Origin: Streptomyces aureocirculatus
GTDB taxonomy: Bacteria; Actinomycetota; Actinomycetes; Streptomycetales; Streptomycetaceae
Length of the DNA: 64,000 nucleotides
Assembly: GCF_000720475.1 (NCBI RefSeq)
Contig: NZ_JOAP01000006.1
Span: forward strand, 92,071-156,070
Direction of reading: 5' to 3'
A model generated the notes under the pieces. That model had not been told where the DNA came from, ran no database searches, and was given only the letters and a program-made list of their open reading frames with translations. Below are positions 20,654-29,320 of the stretch, piece by piece. The stretch's first letter is position 1, and each line of letters opens with the position of its first letter. A program made the translations under genes and the position numbers.

Positions 20654-21063
20654 GCCGGCCCGGGTCCCGCGCCGCGCTTTTTGTAGAGGCTGATCGAAAC
20701 GGTCTTGTCGTCGGCGACCGAGGAGTCGACCATGCCTGCGAGCGCTGACAGGACAGTCCAGGCAAAGGTGTCGCGCTCCGGGGCACGGCCGTCCGTGGTG
20801 GGTGCCGAAACGGTCACCTCCAGGGAGTCGTCCACGAGCCGGAAGACGCAGCTGAGCACCGAGCCGGGCACGGCCTGCTGGAGCAGGATCGCGCAGGCCT
20901 CGTCGACAGCGATGCGGAGGTCCTCGATCTCGTCCAGGGTGAAGTCCAAGCGCGCCGCGAGGCCGGCCGTGGCCGTACGCAGCACCGACAGGTAGGCACC
21001 CGCAGCCGGAAGGCGGACCTCCACGAAGTCCTGATTCCCGGGCTCGCCTGCGATCTGGGACAC
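20650..21063 (-). CDS. RsbW-like anti-sigma factor of SigH
   Basis: A 137-residue HATPase_c_2 protein with N-box DEIEDLRIAVDEACAILLQQ. The family binds its sigma factor and frees it by partner switching with an anti-anti-sigma protein, which is not encoded in this window. The GTG start (VSQIAGEPGNQDF) lies 5 bp after GGAGG; an upstream TTG overlaps that ribosome site and is rejected. It is coupled to sigH. The protein corresponds to the S. coelicolor UshX/RshA-type partner. Confidence 0.9.
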   Translation of the reverse strand: MSQIAGEPGNQDFVEVRLPAAGAYLSVLRTATAGLAARLDFTLDEIEDLRIAVDEACAILLQQAVPGSVLSCVFRLVDDSLEVTVSAPTTDGRAPERDTFAWTVLSALAGMVDSSVADDKTVSISLYKKRGAGPGPA

Positions 21064-21308
21064 CCTCACCTCCAAGGTGGTACAAGCATTTTCGGGGCTC
21101 CGGCCGCCGTGTCACGGTGGTCCGGACTGGGTCACACGGGTGACGCCCCACGTATTCAAGCGGTGACGCTACCTCGCTGCTCAGTTCCGTGTCCCGGGGA
21201 CCCCGCCCCGTTGCTGTCACTCATAGTAAGCCTACGGGTACGGACAGTGGCTAGGGGTTTTGCGGGCCCAATTGGAAAGAACGAGCGTCGGGTTGACGTA
21301 CCCACGCC

Positions 21309-21569
21309 TCAGACGATCGAACCGTCGACAAAACACCAACGCCAGTCCTCGCCGGGTTCGAAAGTTCGCATCACCGGATGCCCGGTCTCCTCGAAGTGCG
21401 CCGTCGCGTGCCGGAAGGGCGAGGAGTCGCAGCAGCCGACGTGCCCGCAACTGAGGCACAACCGCAGTTGTACGGGGTGGCTCCCGGCCGCGAGGCACTC
21501 CCGGCACGTTTCGCTCAGGGGTGCTGGTTCGGGGTGGGGCAGCGCGCTGACGTGCGAGCACTCGTTCAT
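21309..21569 (-). CDS. UBP-type zinc finger protein
   Basis: An 86-residue protein with the ZnF-UBP pattern: ECSHV, CRECLAAGSHPVQLRLCLSC, GHVGCCDSSPFRHATAHFEE, then GHPVMR and DWRWCFVD. In eukaryotes this fold binds the ubiquitin C-terminus; actinobacterial single-domain versions are of unknown partner. It often sits beside Na+/H+ antiporters in Streptomyces, as here, where the antiporter is divergent 47 bp away. The ATG is chosen at MNECSHV because the zinc-binding fold begins there. Confidence 0.85.
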   Translation of the reverse strand: MNECSHVSALPHPEPAPLSETCRECLAAGSHPVQLRLCLSCGHVGCCDSSPFRHATAHFEETGHPVMRTFEPGEDWRWCFVDGSIV

Positions 21570-21615
21570 GATGGCCAGGTTACGACGGGAGAGCGGACGG
21601 CGGAGGACCTTGCCG

Positions 21616-23214
21616 ATGGACGTATTGCCCCTGGTGGCGCTGATCGCCGCGAGCGCCGCCGTGGCCGGTGCCGCGCGGCGCACTCCGGTGCCGGCGCCCC
21701 TGCTCCTTGTCGGCGCCGGGCTGATCGCCGCGTACGTGCCGGGGGTGCCGGACTACCACCTCGACCCGCACGTGGTGCTGCCGCTGATCCTGCCGCCGCT
21801 GCTGCACACGGCCGCCCTGGAGAGCTCGTATCTGGACCTGCGGGCCAACGTCAGGCCCGTCGCGCTCCTGTCGGTCGGTTACGTTCTGTTCGCGACGCTG
21901 GTCGTCGGCTGGCTCGCCTATCTGCTGATCCCCGACCTCCCGCTGACCGCGGCCCTCGTCCTGGGGGCGGTGATCGCGCCGCCGGACGCCGTCGCGGCGA
22001 CCGCCATCGCGCGCCGCGTGGGACTGCCCTCACGCATCACCACGATCCTCCAGGGCGAGTCCCTGGTGAACGACGCGACGGCGATCACCGCCTACAAGGT
22101 GGCGCTCGCGGCGGCCGTCGGCGAGGGCGCGAGCTGGGCCGGCGGCATCGAGGAGTTCCTCGTGGCGGCCGTGGGCGGGGTCGGGGTGGGGCTCCTCCTG
22201 ATGGTGCCCCTCCACTGGCTGCGCACCCACCTGAAGGAGGCGCTGCTGCAGAACACCCTGTCGCTCCTGATCCCCTTCGTCGCGTACGCGGCCGCCGAAC
22301 AGGTGCATGCCTCCGGAGTGCTCGCCGTGGTCGTGGTGGCCCTCTACTTGGGGCACCGTTCCTGGCAGGTCGACTTCGAGACGCGGCTCCAGGAGGCCGC
22401 GGTGTGGAAGGTCGTGGGGTTCCTCCTGGAGTCGGCGGTGTTCGCGCTCATCGGCCTCCAGTTGCCGGTCGTGCTCGGGGAGCTCGGCGAGTACAGCGTG
22501 GGACAGGCGGTCTGGTACGCCGTCGCGGTGTTCGTGTGCGTCGTGCTGGTGCGCTTCGTGTGGTCGTATCCCGCGACGTACCTTCCGCGCGCGATGTCGG
22601 CCCGGATCCGGGAGCGCGAGGGCGACCTGGACTGGCGGCGGCCGCTGATCGTCGGCTGGGCCGGGATGCGCGGTGTGGTGTCGCTGGCGATCGCGTTCTC
22701 GATCCCGCTGGTGACCGAGCACGACGAGCCCTTCCCCGCGCACAACCTCGTGCTCTTCCTGACCTTCACCACGGTCATCGGGACGCTGGTGGTGCAGGGC
22801 CTGTCGCTGCCGTGGCTGATCGGGGTCCTGAAACTGCCGGGCAGGGACGCCCAGGAGCAGACGCTGGCCGAGGCGCAGGCGCAGAACGCCGCCTCCCAGG
22901 CCGCGGAGGCCCGGCTGCGGGACCTGATGGAGGACGAGCGCAACAGCCTGCCAGGGCCCCTCCAGGACCGCCTGAACACCGTTCTCGAACGGCGCCGCAA
23001 CGCGGTGTGGGAGCGCCTCGGCCAGCCCAACCCGGTGACGGGGGAGACGGCGGACGCCACCTACCGCAGACTGGCGCGCGAGGCGATCGCCGCCGAGCGC
23101 GAGGTGTTCGTGCGCATGCGGGACGAGCGGCGCATCGACGACGAGATGCTGCGGACGCTGCTGCGCAAGCTGGACCTGGAGGAGGCGGCCGCCCACCGGG
23201 AGGTCGAGGACTGA
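21616..23214 (+). CDS. Na+/H+ antiporter, CPA1 family
   Basis: A 532-residue antiporter with about twelve transmembrane helices. Key motifs are VIAPPDAVAATAIARR (transport-site Asp), GESLVNDATAITAYKVALA and GWAGMRGVVSLAIAFSIPL. The last ~115 residues are a soluble charged helical tail (AEAQAQNAASQAAEARLRDL). The family expels Na+ for H+ at alkaline pH. The ATG is followed at once by the first helix (MDVLPLVALIAASAAVAGAA). Confidence 0.93.
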   Translation: MDVLPLVALIAASAAVAGAARRTPVPAPLLLVGAGLIAAYVPGVPDYHLDPHVVLPLILPPLLHTAALESSYLDLRANVRPVALLSVGYVLFATLVVGWLAYLLIPDLPLTAALVLGAVIAPPDAVAATAIARRVGLPSRITTILQGESLVNDATAITAYKVALAAAVGEGASWAGGIEEFLVAAVGGVGVGLLLMVPLHWLRTHLKEALLQNTLSLLIPFVAYAAAEQVHASGVLAVVVVALYLGHRSWQVDFETRLQEAAVWKVVGFLLESAVFALIGLQLPVVLGELGEYSVGQAVWYAVAVFVCVVLVRFVWSYPATYLPRAMSARIREREGDLDWRRPLIVGWAGMRGVVSLAIAFSIPLVTEHDEPFPAHNLVLFLTFTTVIGTLVVQGLSLPWLIGVLKLPGRDAQEQTLAEAQAQNAASQAAEARLRDLMEDERNSLPGPLQDRLNTVLERRRNAVWERLGQPNPVTGETADATYRRLAREAIAAEREVFVRMRDERRIDDEMLRTLLRKLDLEEAAAHREVED

Positions 23215-23221
23215 GGCGGGG

Positions 23222-24136
23222 TCACGCGACCGGCGGGGTGCCGGTGACGACAGCCGTGACCCTGGTCCCCGGGGCGAAGGCGCCCTCTTCGGAGAGTGCG
23301 GTCAGCGCGTACAGGAGCTTGGCGACGTAGATCCGCTCTACAGGAAGGCCGTGCCGGTCCTCGAAGTCGTCAGCGAAGGCGTTCAGTTCCGCGGTGGTGC
23401 GGGCGTAGCCGCCGCAGTGGAAGCGGTCGTCGAGAGTCCAGTTGGTCCCGGGAACGCCGAACGCGGCGCGCTGCAGCGCAGCCGTCCCGGAGCCCAGGAA
23501 GCCGCCCTTGAGCACGGGTATGCCGAGCGCGCGCTGGCCGGGGCCGAGGCCCGCCGCCAGGCCCGCGAGGGTGCCTCCGGTGCCGCAGGCGACGGCCGCG
23601 ACGTCCGTGTGGCCGCGCAGCTCCGCGCCGAGGGCCGCGCACCCCTGGACGGCGAGGGCGTTGCTGCCGCCTTCGGGGATGACGTACGCGTCCTCGGTGG
23701 CCGTCTGCCCCTGGAGCCTGGCCAGGACCTCCGGCTCGGCCTTTTGGCGGTACGTCGATCTGTCGATGAAGTGCAGACGCATGCCGTCCGCCTCGCACCG
23801 GGCGAGGGAAGCGTTGCGGGGGCGGTCGGCCAACTCGTCGCCGCGGACCATCCCGACCGTACCGAAGCCCAGGAGACGGCCCGCGGCGGCGGTGGCCCGC
23901 AGGTGGTTGGAGTAGGCGCCGCCGAAGGTCAGCAGCGTGTGATGCCCCCTGGCACGGGCCCGCTCGAGGTTGAGGACGAGCTTGCGGTACTTGTTGCCGG
24001 GCAGGTCGGGGTGTATCCGGTCGTCGCGCTTGAGCAGCAGCCGCAGGCCGCGGGCCTCGAAACGGGGGTCCGTGACCGGCTGGAGCGGAGTGGGGAGCCG
24101 GGGGCTCAGCTCGGACGCGGGCGGGGTGGAGGACAC
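23222..24136 (-). CDS. PLP-dependent ACC deaminase/D-cysteine desulfhydrase family enzyme
   Basis: A 304-residue fold-type II PLP enzyme. The PLP lysine lies in LPGNKYRKLVLNL; the substrate loop is TFGGAYSNHLRATAAAG; the phosphate cup is CGTGGTLAGLAAGL. The family includes 1-aminocyclopropane-1-carboxylate deaminase and D-cysteine desulfhydrase; the sequence alone does not settle which activity applies. Its stop faces the antiporter stop 8 bp away. GTG start. Confidence 0.9.
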   Translation of the reverse strand: MSSTPPASELSPRLPTPLQPVTDPRFEARGLRLLLKRDDRIHPDLPGNKYRKLVLNLERARARGHHTLLTFGGAYSNHLRATAAAGRLLGFGTVGMVRGDELADRPRNASLARCEADGMRLHFIDRSTYRQKAEPEVLARLQGQTATEDAYVIPEGGSNALAVQGCAALGAELRGHTDVAAVACGTGGTLAGLAAGLGPGQRALGIPVLKGGFLGSGTAALQRAAFGVPGTNWTLDDRFHCGGYARTTAELNAFADDFEDRHGLPVERIYVAKLLYALTALSEEGAFAPGTRVTAVVTGTPPVA

Positions 24137-24178
24137 CCCGCCATTGTCCCTCGCGTGCCCTCCATTGGTGTGCCGCCG

Positions 24179-24769
24179 CTACTTCAGCCGCTCGTGGATA
24201 CGGTCCCGCATCGCGCCCATGGTGAACCCCTTGGGGTCGATCTTGCCCGGCTGCCACTCCAGGTGGCCGATGACCGAGCGGGCCGTCCAGCCGTGATGAC
24301 GGCAGATGGCGGCAGAGACTCTTTCGATGGCGTCCAACTGGGCGTCGGGCCAGGGATCCTCGCCGTCGCCCATGTTCTCGCACTCGAAGCCGTAGAAGTG
24401 GCGGTTGCCGTCGGTGTTGGCCTCGTTGTCCGGGGGCAGGGCCTTCTCCGCGATGACCGCGCGCAGGACGTCGTCGTCGCCGAGCCCCGCGTGGTTGGCG
24501 CGGCCGTAGCCGACAAGGTGCACGCGGCCGTCCTTGGTGATGACGCCGTGGCAGAGCGGGCCGGGAAGCGAGGGGTGGCCGACGCGGCACAGCCGCACCG
24601 TCGCCTCGGAGCCGGAGGTGACGGTGTGATGGATCATCACGCCGTGCACCGGGCCCCAGGGGCCCACATGGTTGCGGTTGTGCTCGCGCCAGTCGCCGAC
24701 CTCGACGACCGTGACGCCTTCGTCCTCCAGTACGTCCAGGAACCTGTTCGCGGACATGGGTGGGGCCAT
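24179..24769 (-). CDS. N-acetylmuramoyl-L-alanine amidase (PGRP/amidase_2 type), no signal peptide
   Basis: A 196-residue amidase_2 protein. It has the zinc His in VMIHHTVTSG, CHGVITKDGRVHLVGYGRANHAG, and the C-terminal RSVIGHLEWQPGKIDPKGF with a second zinc His. It would cut the lactyl-amide bond of peptidoglycan. There is no signal peptide and no wall-binding domain, so it resembles a phage endolysin catalytic domain or an intracellular muropeptide amidase. The ATG at MAPPMSANRF follows GAAGGAGA. Confidence 0.88.
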   Translation of the reverse strand: MAPPMSANRFLDVLEDEGVTVVEVGDWREHNRNHVGPWGPVHGVMIHHTVTSGSEATVRLCRVGHPSLPGPLCHGVITKDGRVHLVGYGRANHAGLGDDDVLRAVIAEKALPPDNEANTDGNRHFYGFECENMGDGEDPWPDAQLDAIERVSAAICRHHGWTARSVIGHLEWQPGKIDPKGFTMGAMRDRIHERLK

Positions 24770-24912
24770 GACCGTCTCCTTCGGGGCGCGACGGTCGCCC
24801 GTCGCGGCCGCCTCGTACGCAGCTCTTACCGGAACTGCCGGTGCCCGAACCCTCTGTTCGGGCACCGTGCGAGCCGATCCGGTCAATTGAAGGGCTGGTC
24901 AGCGAGGTGGCG

Positions 24913-25146
24913 TCAGGCGCGCAGGAAACCGTCGCCGTGGGTCGCGACATGTGCCTCCAGGGCGGAGAGTGCCTGCTGGGTGGCGTCGGGGGTGCCGCTG
25001 CCGCGCCGCTCCGCGTAATAGGCCGCGCCGAGCTGCTTGAGCAGGTCGTTTCCCGCGCGCTGCGCCTGTACGTCGTCCAGCTTCTGCTTGCCCTGGTTGA
25101 GACCTTGCTGCACCTGTTCTCTGGCGCGGTCCAGGAAGCCTGCCAT
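24913..25146 (-). CDS. 77-residue helical protein of unknown function
   Basis: A small, highly polar, predicted all-helical protein (MAGFLDRAREQVQQGLNQGK). AGGAGAAG precedes the ATG. It has no membrane segment or known motif. It lies 143 bp before the amidase start on the same strand and is divergent from the encapsulin-like gene across a 370-bp gap. Many streptomycetes carry similar short proteins; no function can be assigned. Confidence 0.7.
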   Translation of the reverse strand: MAGFLDRAREQVQQGLNQGKQKLDDVQAQRAGNDLLKQLGAAYYAERRGSGTPDATQQALSALEAHVATHGDGFLRA

Positions 25147-25516
25147 GTTGCTTCTCCTGACGATGTGGTGCGGATGGTGCTTGCGCTGCGCTCGTCCCGT
25201 TGAACGAGCGCCCGGATCTTGCAGTTCCCCTCCGCCCCGCCGCCGTACCCGGCCCCGCGGCCGCGTCAGCCGGTCGGCCCGCACACAGGGGTTGGCCGGA
25301 AACCCTTCACCCGGCGGCCGGTATCCGGCCGCCGACGTCGCACAGAGCGCTGAGCGCGGGTTTCTCGGACGAATGTACGAAGGATCTGACCAGGCCGGCG
25401 GCCACCTGCCCGGTGCTTCGCCCATCCATTCCCGCTCGTTTGTGTGATGGCGCCCGCACTCACCGTGCTGAAAGGGTTGCAGGCGAGGTCGGCGCATGAT
25501 CGGGAGGGTATTCACC

Positions 25517-26923
25517 ATGTCGGTAGGCGAAGAGATCCGTACGGAGCCGGACAGGCCGCAGCAGAGTCTCGGCACATCCGCAGCGCGGAATCTGGCCACC
25601 ACCACCAAGTCCGCGCCGCAGATGCAGGAGATCAGCTCCCGCTGGTTGCTGCGGATGCTGCCCTGGGTGCAGGTGCAGGGCGGCACGTATCGGGTGAACC
25701 GCAGGACGAGTTATTCCGTGGGCGACGGCCGTGTCACGTTCGTCAAGGCCGGGGACCGCGTCGAGGTGATCCCGGCCGAGCTGGGTGAACTGCCGGTGCT
25801 GCGGGACTTCGAGGACCAGGATGTGCTCACGGAGCTGGCGCGCCGCTGCCAGCAACGGGAGTTCGAGCCCGGCGCGGTCCTCACGTCGTTCGGCAACCAG
25901 GCGGACGAGGTGTTCCTGCTCGCCCACGGCCGCGCGGAGAAGCTCGGCACAGGACCCTACGGCGAGGACTCGGTCCTCGGCACACTCGCCGACGGCGCGT
26001 ACTTCGGCGAGCAGGCACTCATCGACCCGGAGGCCATCTGGGAGTACTCGGTGCGCGCGGTGACGGCCTGCACGGTCCTCACCCTCCCGCGCCAGGACCT
26101 GGAGCAGGTCGCGGAGCGCTCCGAGTCGCTGCAGGCACACCTCGACAGCCTGCGCACCATCCCCGCCCAGCGCACCAACGCCTACGGAGAGGCGGCCATC
26201 GACCTCTCCGCGGGCCACGTCGGGGAAGCGGTCCTGCCGGGTACGTACGTGGACTACGAGTCGCGGCCACGCGAGTACGAACTGAGCGTCGCCCAGACCG
26301 TACTGCGCATCCACACGCGCGTGGCCGACCTCTACAACCAGCCGATGAACCAGACCGAGCACCAGCTACGGCTCACCGTCGAGGCGTTGAAGGAGCGCCA
26401 GGAGCACGAGCTGATCAACAACCGCGAGTTCGGGCTGCTCAGCAACTGCGACTACGAGCAACGACTGCAGCCGCACGACGGCGTGCCGAGCCCCGACGAC
26501 CTGGACGAACTGCTCAGCCGTCGGCGCGGATCGAAGCTCTTCCTCGCCCACCCGCGCGCGATCGCCGCGTTCGGACGCGAGTGCAACAAGCGCGGACTCG
26601 TGCCCGAGAGCATCGACATGTCCGGCAACCGCATCCCCACCTGGCGTGGCGTGCCCATCTTCCCGTGCAACAAGATCCCCGTGACCGAGGAGCGGACCAC
26701 CTCGATCATCTGCATGCGTACGGGCGAGGACGAGCAGGGCGTGATCGGACTGCATCAGGCGGGCATCCCGGACGAGATCGAGCCGAGCCTGTCAGTGCGC
26801 TTCATGGGCATCAGCGAGCAGGCGATCATCTCCTACCTGGTCTCGACGTACTACTCCGCGGCCGTCCTGGTGCCGGACGCGCTCGGCATCCTGGAGAACG
26901 TCGAGATCGGCCGGTGGAGGTGA
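25517..26923 (+). CDS. eshA: Family 2B encapsulin shell protein with cNMP-binding domain (EshA-like)
   Basis: A 468-residue protein. Its N-terminal arm (to about residue 85) and C-terminal two-thirds (from about 245) form the HK97-type encapsulin fold. A cyclic-nucleotide-binding domain is inserted at about 95-215: [58 protein letters not shown]. This layout defines family 2B encapsulins and Streptomyces EshA, a multimer-forming protein linked to sporulation and antibiotic production. The start is ATG after GGGAGGG. Known family 2B loci carry a terpene cyclase, polyprenyl transferase or similar cargo gene; none is adjacent here. The phosphate cassette is degenerate ([11 protein letters not shown] lacks the usual Arg), so cNMP binding is uncertain. 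Confidence 0.92.
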   Translation: MSVGEEIRTEPDRPQQSLGTSAARNLATTTKSAPQMQEISSRWLLRMLPWVQVQGGTYRVNRRTSYSVGDGRVTFVKAGDRVEVIPAELGELPVLRDFEDQDVLTELARRCQQREFEPGAVLTSFGNQADEVFLLAHGRAEKLGTGPYGEDSVLGTLADGAYFGEQALIDPEAIWEYSVRAVTACTVLTLPRQDLEQVAERSESLQAHLDSLRTIPAQRTNAYGEAAIDLSAGHVGEAVLPGTYVDYESRPREYELSVAQTVLRIHTRVADLYNQPMNQTEHQLRLTVEALKERQEHELINNREFGLLSNCDYEQRLQPHDGVPSPDDLDELLSRRRGSKLFLAHPRAIAAFGRECNKRGLVPESIDMSGNRIPTWRGVPIFPCNKIPVTEERTTSIICMRTGEDEQGVIGLHQAGIPDEIEPSLSVRFMGISEQAIISYLVSTYYSAAVLVPDALGILENVEIGRWR

Positions 26924-27120
26924 GGCGAAGCCTCGTCATCGCGGGCGGCCGGCCACCGTCCGCCTCCCCGCCGGAGGAAGTCCATGACGGACACCACTTG
27001 AGGAAGTCCCTGCGGGGCGTGTGAGGGGGCGCTCCGCCGGGCGGTTTCGAGGCGCCCGCCAGGAGGGCGGGTGCGCTGCCGCAGCGCAGCGGCGTGTCCG
27101 CCACCGGTGCCTCGCGACGG

Positions 27121-27194
27121 GACGACGGGCCCCGCACCACCGCTGAGAACCGGTCGCGCGGGGTCCGTCAACCGGTGGTGCGGTGCCCGTCGTC
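27121..27194. terminator. Long inverted repeat downstream of the encapsulin gene
   Basis: The 22-bp arms (27121-27142 and 27173-27194) pair with one mismatch around a 30-base loop. It lies 200 bp after the encapsulin stop and 80 bp before the next gene. It could be a terminator or a structured RNA; no T-run follows. The rest of the 352-bp gap (26924-27275) holds smaller GC hairpins only. Confidence 0.5.
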
Positions 27195-27275
27195 GTGCCC
27201 GACGCGGTCACTTAGGCTGCAAGCGGCACAGCGGGGGCGGGAGTTGTGAGCCGCCGGGGCGAAGGGGGAGAAGTC

Positions 27276-27875
27276 GTGGGCGTGGCGATCCGGAGAGCCG
27301 GCGAGAGCGACCGGGCGGACGTGATCCGGCTGCTCGACGAGGCGTTCATGCGGGACCCGGTGAGCAGTTGGCTGTTCCCGGACGAGGGGCGGCGGCGCGA
27401 CCGGCACGGCGCGCTGATGGGCGCCTTCCTCGATCTCGCCTTCGCGGAGGGCCATGTGGACGTCGCCGAGGACGGCTCGGCCGCCGCGCTGTGGTGGTCG
27501 GTGTCCGCCGGTTCCGCGCACGAGGACGCCGCGGAGGGGCCCGCGCTGCTACGGCACGCCGTCGACCCGGACAACGAACGGATCGAGGTGATCGGGCGAC
27601 TGACCTCGGAGATCCACCCGGCCGACCGCCCGCACCAGTATCTGCACATGATCGCCGTGAAGCCGGAACGGCAGCGGCAGGGAATGGGTTCGGCGCTGGT
27701 CGCCCCGGTGCTCGAACGGTGCGACCGGGAAGGTCTGCACGCCTACTTGGAAGCGAGCAACGCGCGCAGCAGGGAGCTGTATCTGCGGCTCGGGTTTGCC
27801 GATCTCGGCAGCACACTCGACCTGCCGGAGGGGCCGCGGATGTGGCCGATGTGGCGGGAACCGCGGACGGTGTGA
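27276..27875 (+). CDS. GNAT-family N-acetyltransferase
   Basis: A 199-residue acetyltransferase. The acetyl-CoA motif A is HMIAVKPERQRQGMGSALVAP, followed by YLEASNARSRELYLRLGF. The N-terminus begins VGVAIRRAGESDRADVIRLL. The GTG at 27276 lies 5 bp after GGGGGAG; an upstream in-frame GTG lacks such spacing. The substrate is unknown. Confidence 0.85.
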   Translation: MGVAIRRAGESDRADVIRLLDEAFMRDPVSSWLFPDEGRRRDRHGALMGAFLDLAFAEGHVDVAEDGSAAALWWSVSAGSAHEDAAEGPALLRHAVDPDNERIEVIGRLTSEIHPADRPHQYLHMIAVKPERQRQGMGSALVAPVLERCDREGLHAYLEASNARSRELYLRLGFADLGSTLDLPEGPRMWPMWREPRTV

Positions 27876-27894
27876 GCGCGGGGTCCAGGACGTA

Positions 27895-28035
27895 GGCCGG
27901 GGCGTGGCCTCGGGCACGGCCTCGGACGTAGGGCTCGGGCATGGCCTCGGACGTGAGCCGCAGGAGCGGCCTCGGGCATGGCCTCGGACGTGAGCCGCGG
28001 AACGGCCTCGGGAAACGGCCTCGGAACCGGATGAT
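27895..28035. repeat. Imperfect GGCCTCGG tandem repeats
   Basis: The unit GGCCTCGGGCATGGCCTCGG plus ACGTGAGCCGC occurs twice almost identically, flanked by shorter GGCCTCGG(A/G) copies, about ten in all. It occupies the gap after the GNAT gene; the following 28036-28205 holds the promoter region of the DHFR-like gene. Confidence 0.6.
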
Positions 28036-28205
28036 CCGGTCTCCGGGGCCGACTTTTTTGAACTCGTTCGAAAAAAGGGTTGTCAAACCACTGCACTTGC
28101 ACCACTATAACCGGAGTAGTTCGAGGGCGGGTGGCCACGTGCAGCGGCCGCCCGGCCGTCCGGCTTCACCCTCCTGCCTCTGTCATCTGCGAAAAGAGAT
28201 TCAGC

Positions 28206-28805
28206 TTGCGAAAGCTCACCTACTTCGTCGCCGTCTCCATCGACGGGTTCATCGGTGACCCGAGCGGGGACGCCAACTCCTTCATGAAGTTCTTGGACGA
28301 AGAGTTCCTGGAGTTCCTCAAGACGGAGTACCCGGAGACGGTCTCCGCCGCCGGCCGCCGCTTCCTCGGCTTCGGCGACGACGTGGCCAACCAGAAGTTC
28401 GACACCGTCGTCCAGGGCATGGGCAGCTACCAGCTCGGCCTCGACGAGAACATGCCCAGCCCGTACGGGCACCTGCGGGAGTACGTGGCCTCGCGCAGCC
28501 TCGGCACGTCGCCCGACCCGAACGTCGAGATCATCGCCGACGACCTCGTCGGCAAGGTCCGCGCGCTCAAGGCCGAGGACAGTGAGCTCGGCGTCTGGCT
28601 GTGCGGAGGTGCGCGGATCGCGGGCCAGTTGTTCGACGAGGTCGACGAGCTCGTCCTGAAGACCTACCCGGTGCTGCTCGGCTCGGGCATGCCGATGTTC
28701 GAGGGCGTGGAGTCCGCGGTCAGCGAGTTTGAGCTGACCTCTTCCCGGGTCTTCGGCAGTGGTGTCGTCGTCCGTACGTACTCCCGCAATCGCCCGCAGA
28801 ACTGA
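28206..28805 (+). CDS. Dihydrofolate reductase-like RibD C-terminal domain protein
   Basis: A 199-residue protein of the DHFR-like/RibD C-terminal family: LRKLTYFVAVSIDGFIGDP at the N-terminus, then VWLCGGARIAGQLFDEVDEL (the GG-containing NADPH-binding strand) and YPVLLGSGMPMF. Members reduce folate- or deazaflavin-like substrates, and most in Streptomyces are uncharacterised. It starts at TTG preceded by GAAAAGAG; no ATG or GTG fits the family start. Confidence 0.85.
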   Translation: MRKLTYFVAVSIDGFIGDPSGDANSFMKFLDEEFLEFLKTEYPETVSAAGRRFLGFGDDVANQKFDTVVQGMGSYQLGLDENMPSPYGHLREYVASRSLGTSPDPNVEIIADDLVGKVRALKAEDSELGVWLCGGARIAGQLFDEVDELVLKTYPVLLGSGMPMFEGVESAVSEFELTSSRVFGSGVVVRTYSRNRPQN

Positions 28806-28849
28806 CCGCTGGACTGTCCGGCCTCGGGGAACCGCCCTACTCTGAGGCC

Positions 28850-29230
28850 ATGGGCAGCGACGGACGCCGGTCCGGCCCCCGTCCGCAGAGCGAACCCGTG
28901 TGTACGCACTGCGGACGGCCAGTCGGTACGGCCATCAAACGACGCAAGGTGCTGGGGGCGTACGTCCCGGTGTGGGGCCCCGCTCCTTGCCGCAACTCCG
29001 AGTGCGAAGCGTGCGTGGTCGACGAGCCGCAGGAGAAGGCGCGTGCGGCCCGCGGCCACAAGAGCAAGCACAAGCGCGGGCATCTGACCCGGCGCGACCT
29101 CAAACCCGAGCCGAAGCCCGCCGCCCCCGAAGTCGGGGCCGCTACGGGCGCCGAACCCGCCGACGGCCCGGGGACCGTACCAATCGTCGACACGGGCCCG
29201 GACCCGGCGCCGAATCCGCCGCCCGGGTGA
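28850..29230 (+). CDS. Zinc-ribbon-like hypothetical protein
   Basis: A 126-residue protein with CTHCGRPVG (residues ~18-26) and CRNSECEAC (~48-56), a plausible four-Cys zinc site, followed by a basic stretch (RGHKSKHKRGHLTRRDLK) and a disordered Pro-rich tail. It is likely a nucleic-acid-binding protein, but no family is recognised. ATG start, 44 bp after the DHFR-like gene. Confidence 0.65.
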   Translation: MGSDGRRSGPRPQSEPVCTHCGRPVGTAIKRRKVLGAYVPVWGPAPCRNSECEACVVDEPQEKARAARGHKSKHKRGHLTRRDLKPEPKPAAPEVGAATGAEPADGPGTVPIVDTGPDPAPNPPPG

Positions 29231-29320
29231 AGCCCGCTCCGGTCAACGGAACGAACCGCTCCGGACGACGGAGGCGGAAGGCAACTGCCGCTGTCAGTGG
29301 GTGCGGCTAGGGTCCTGAGC

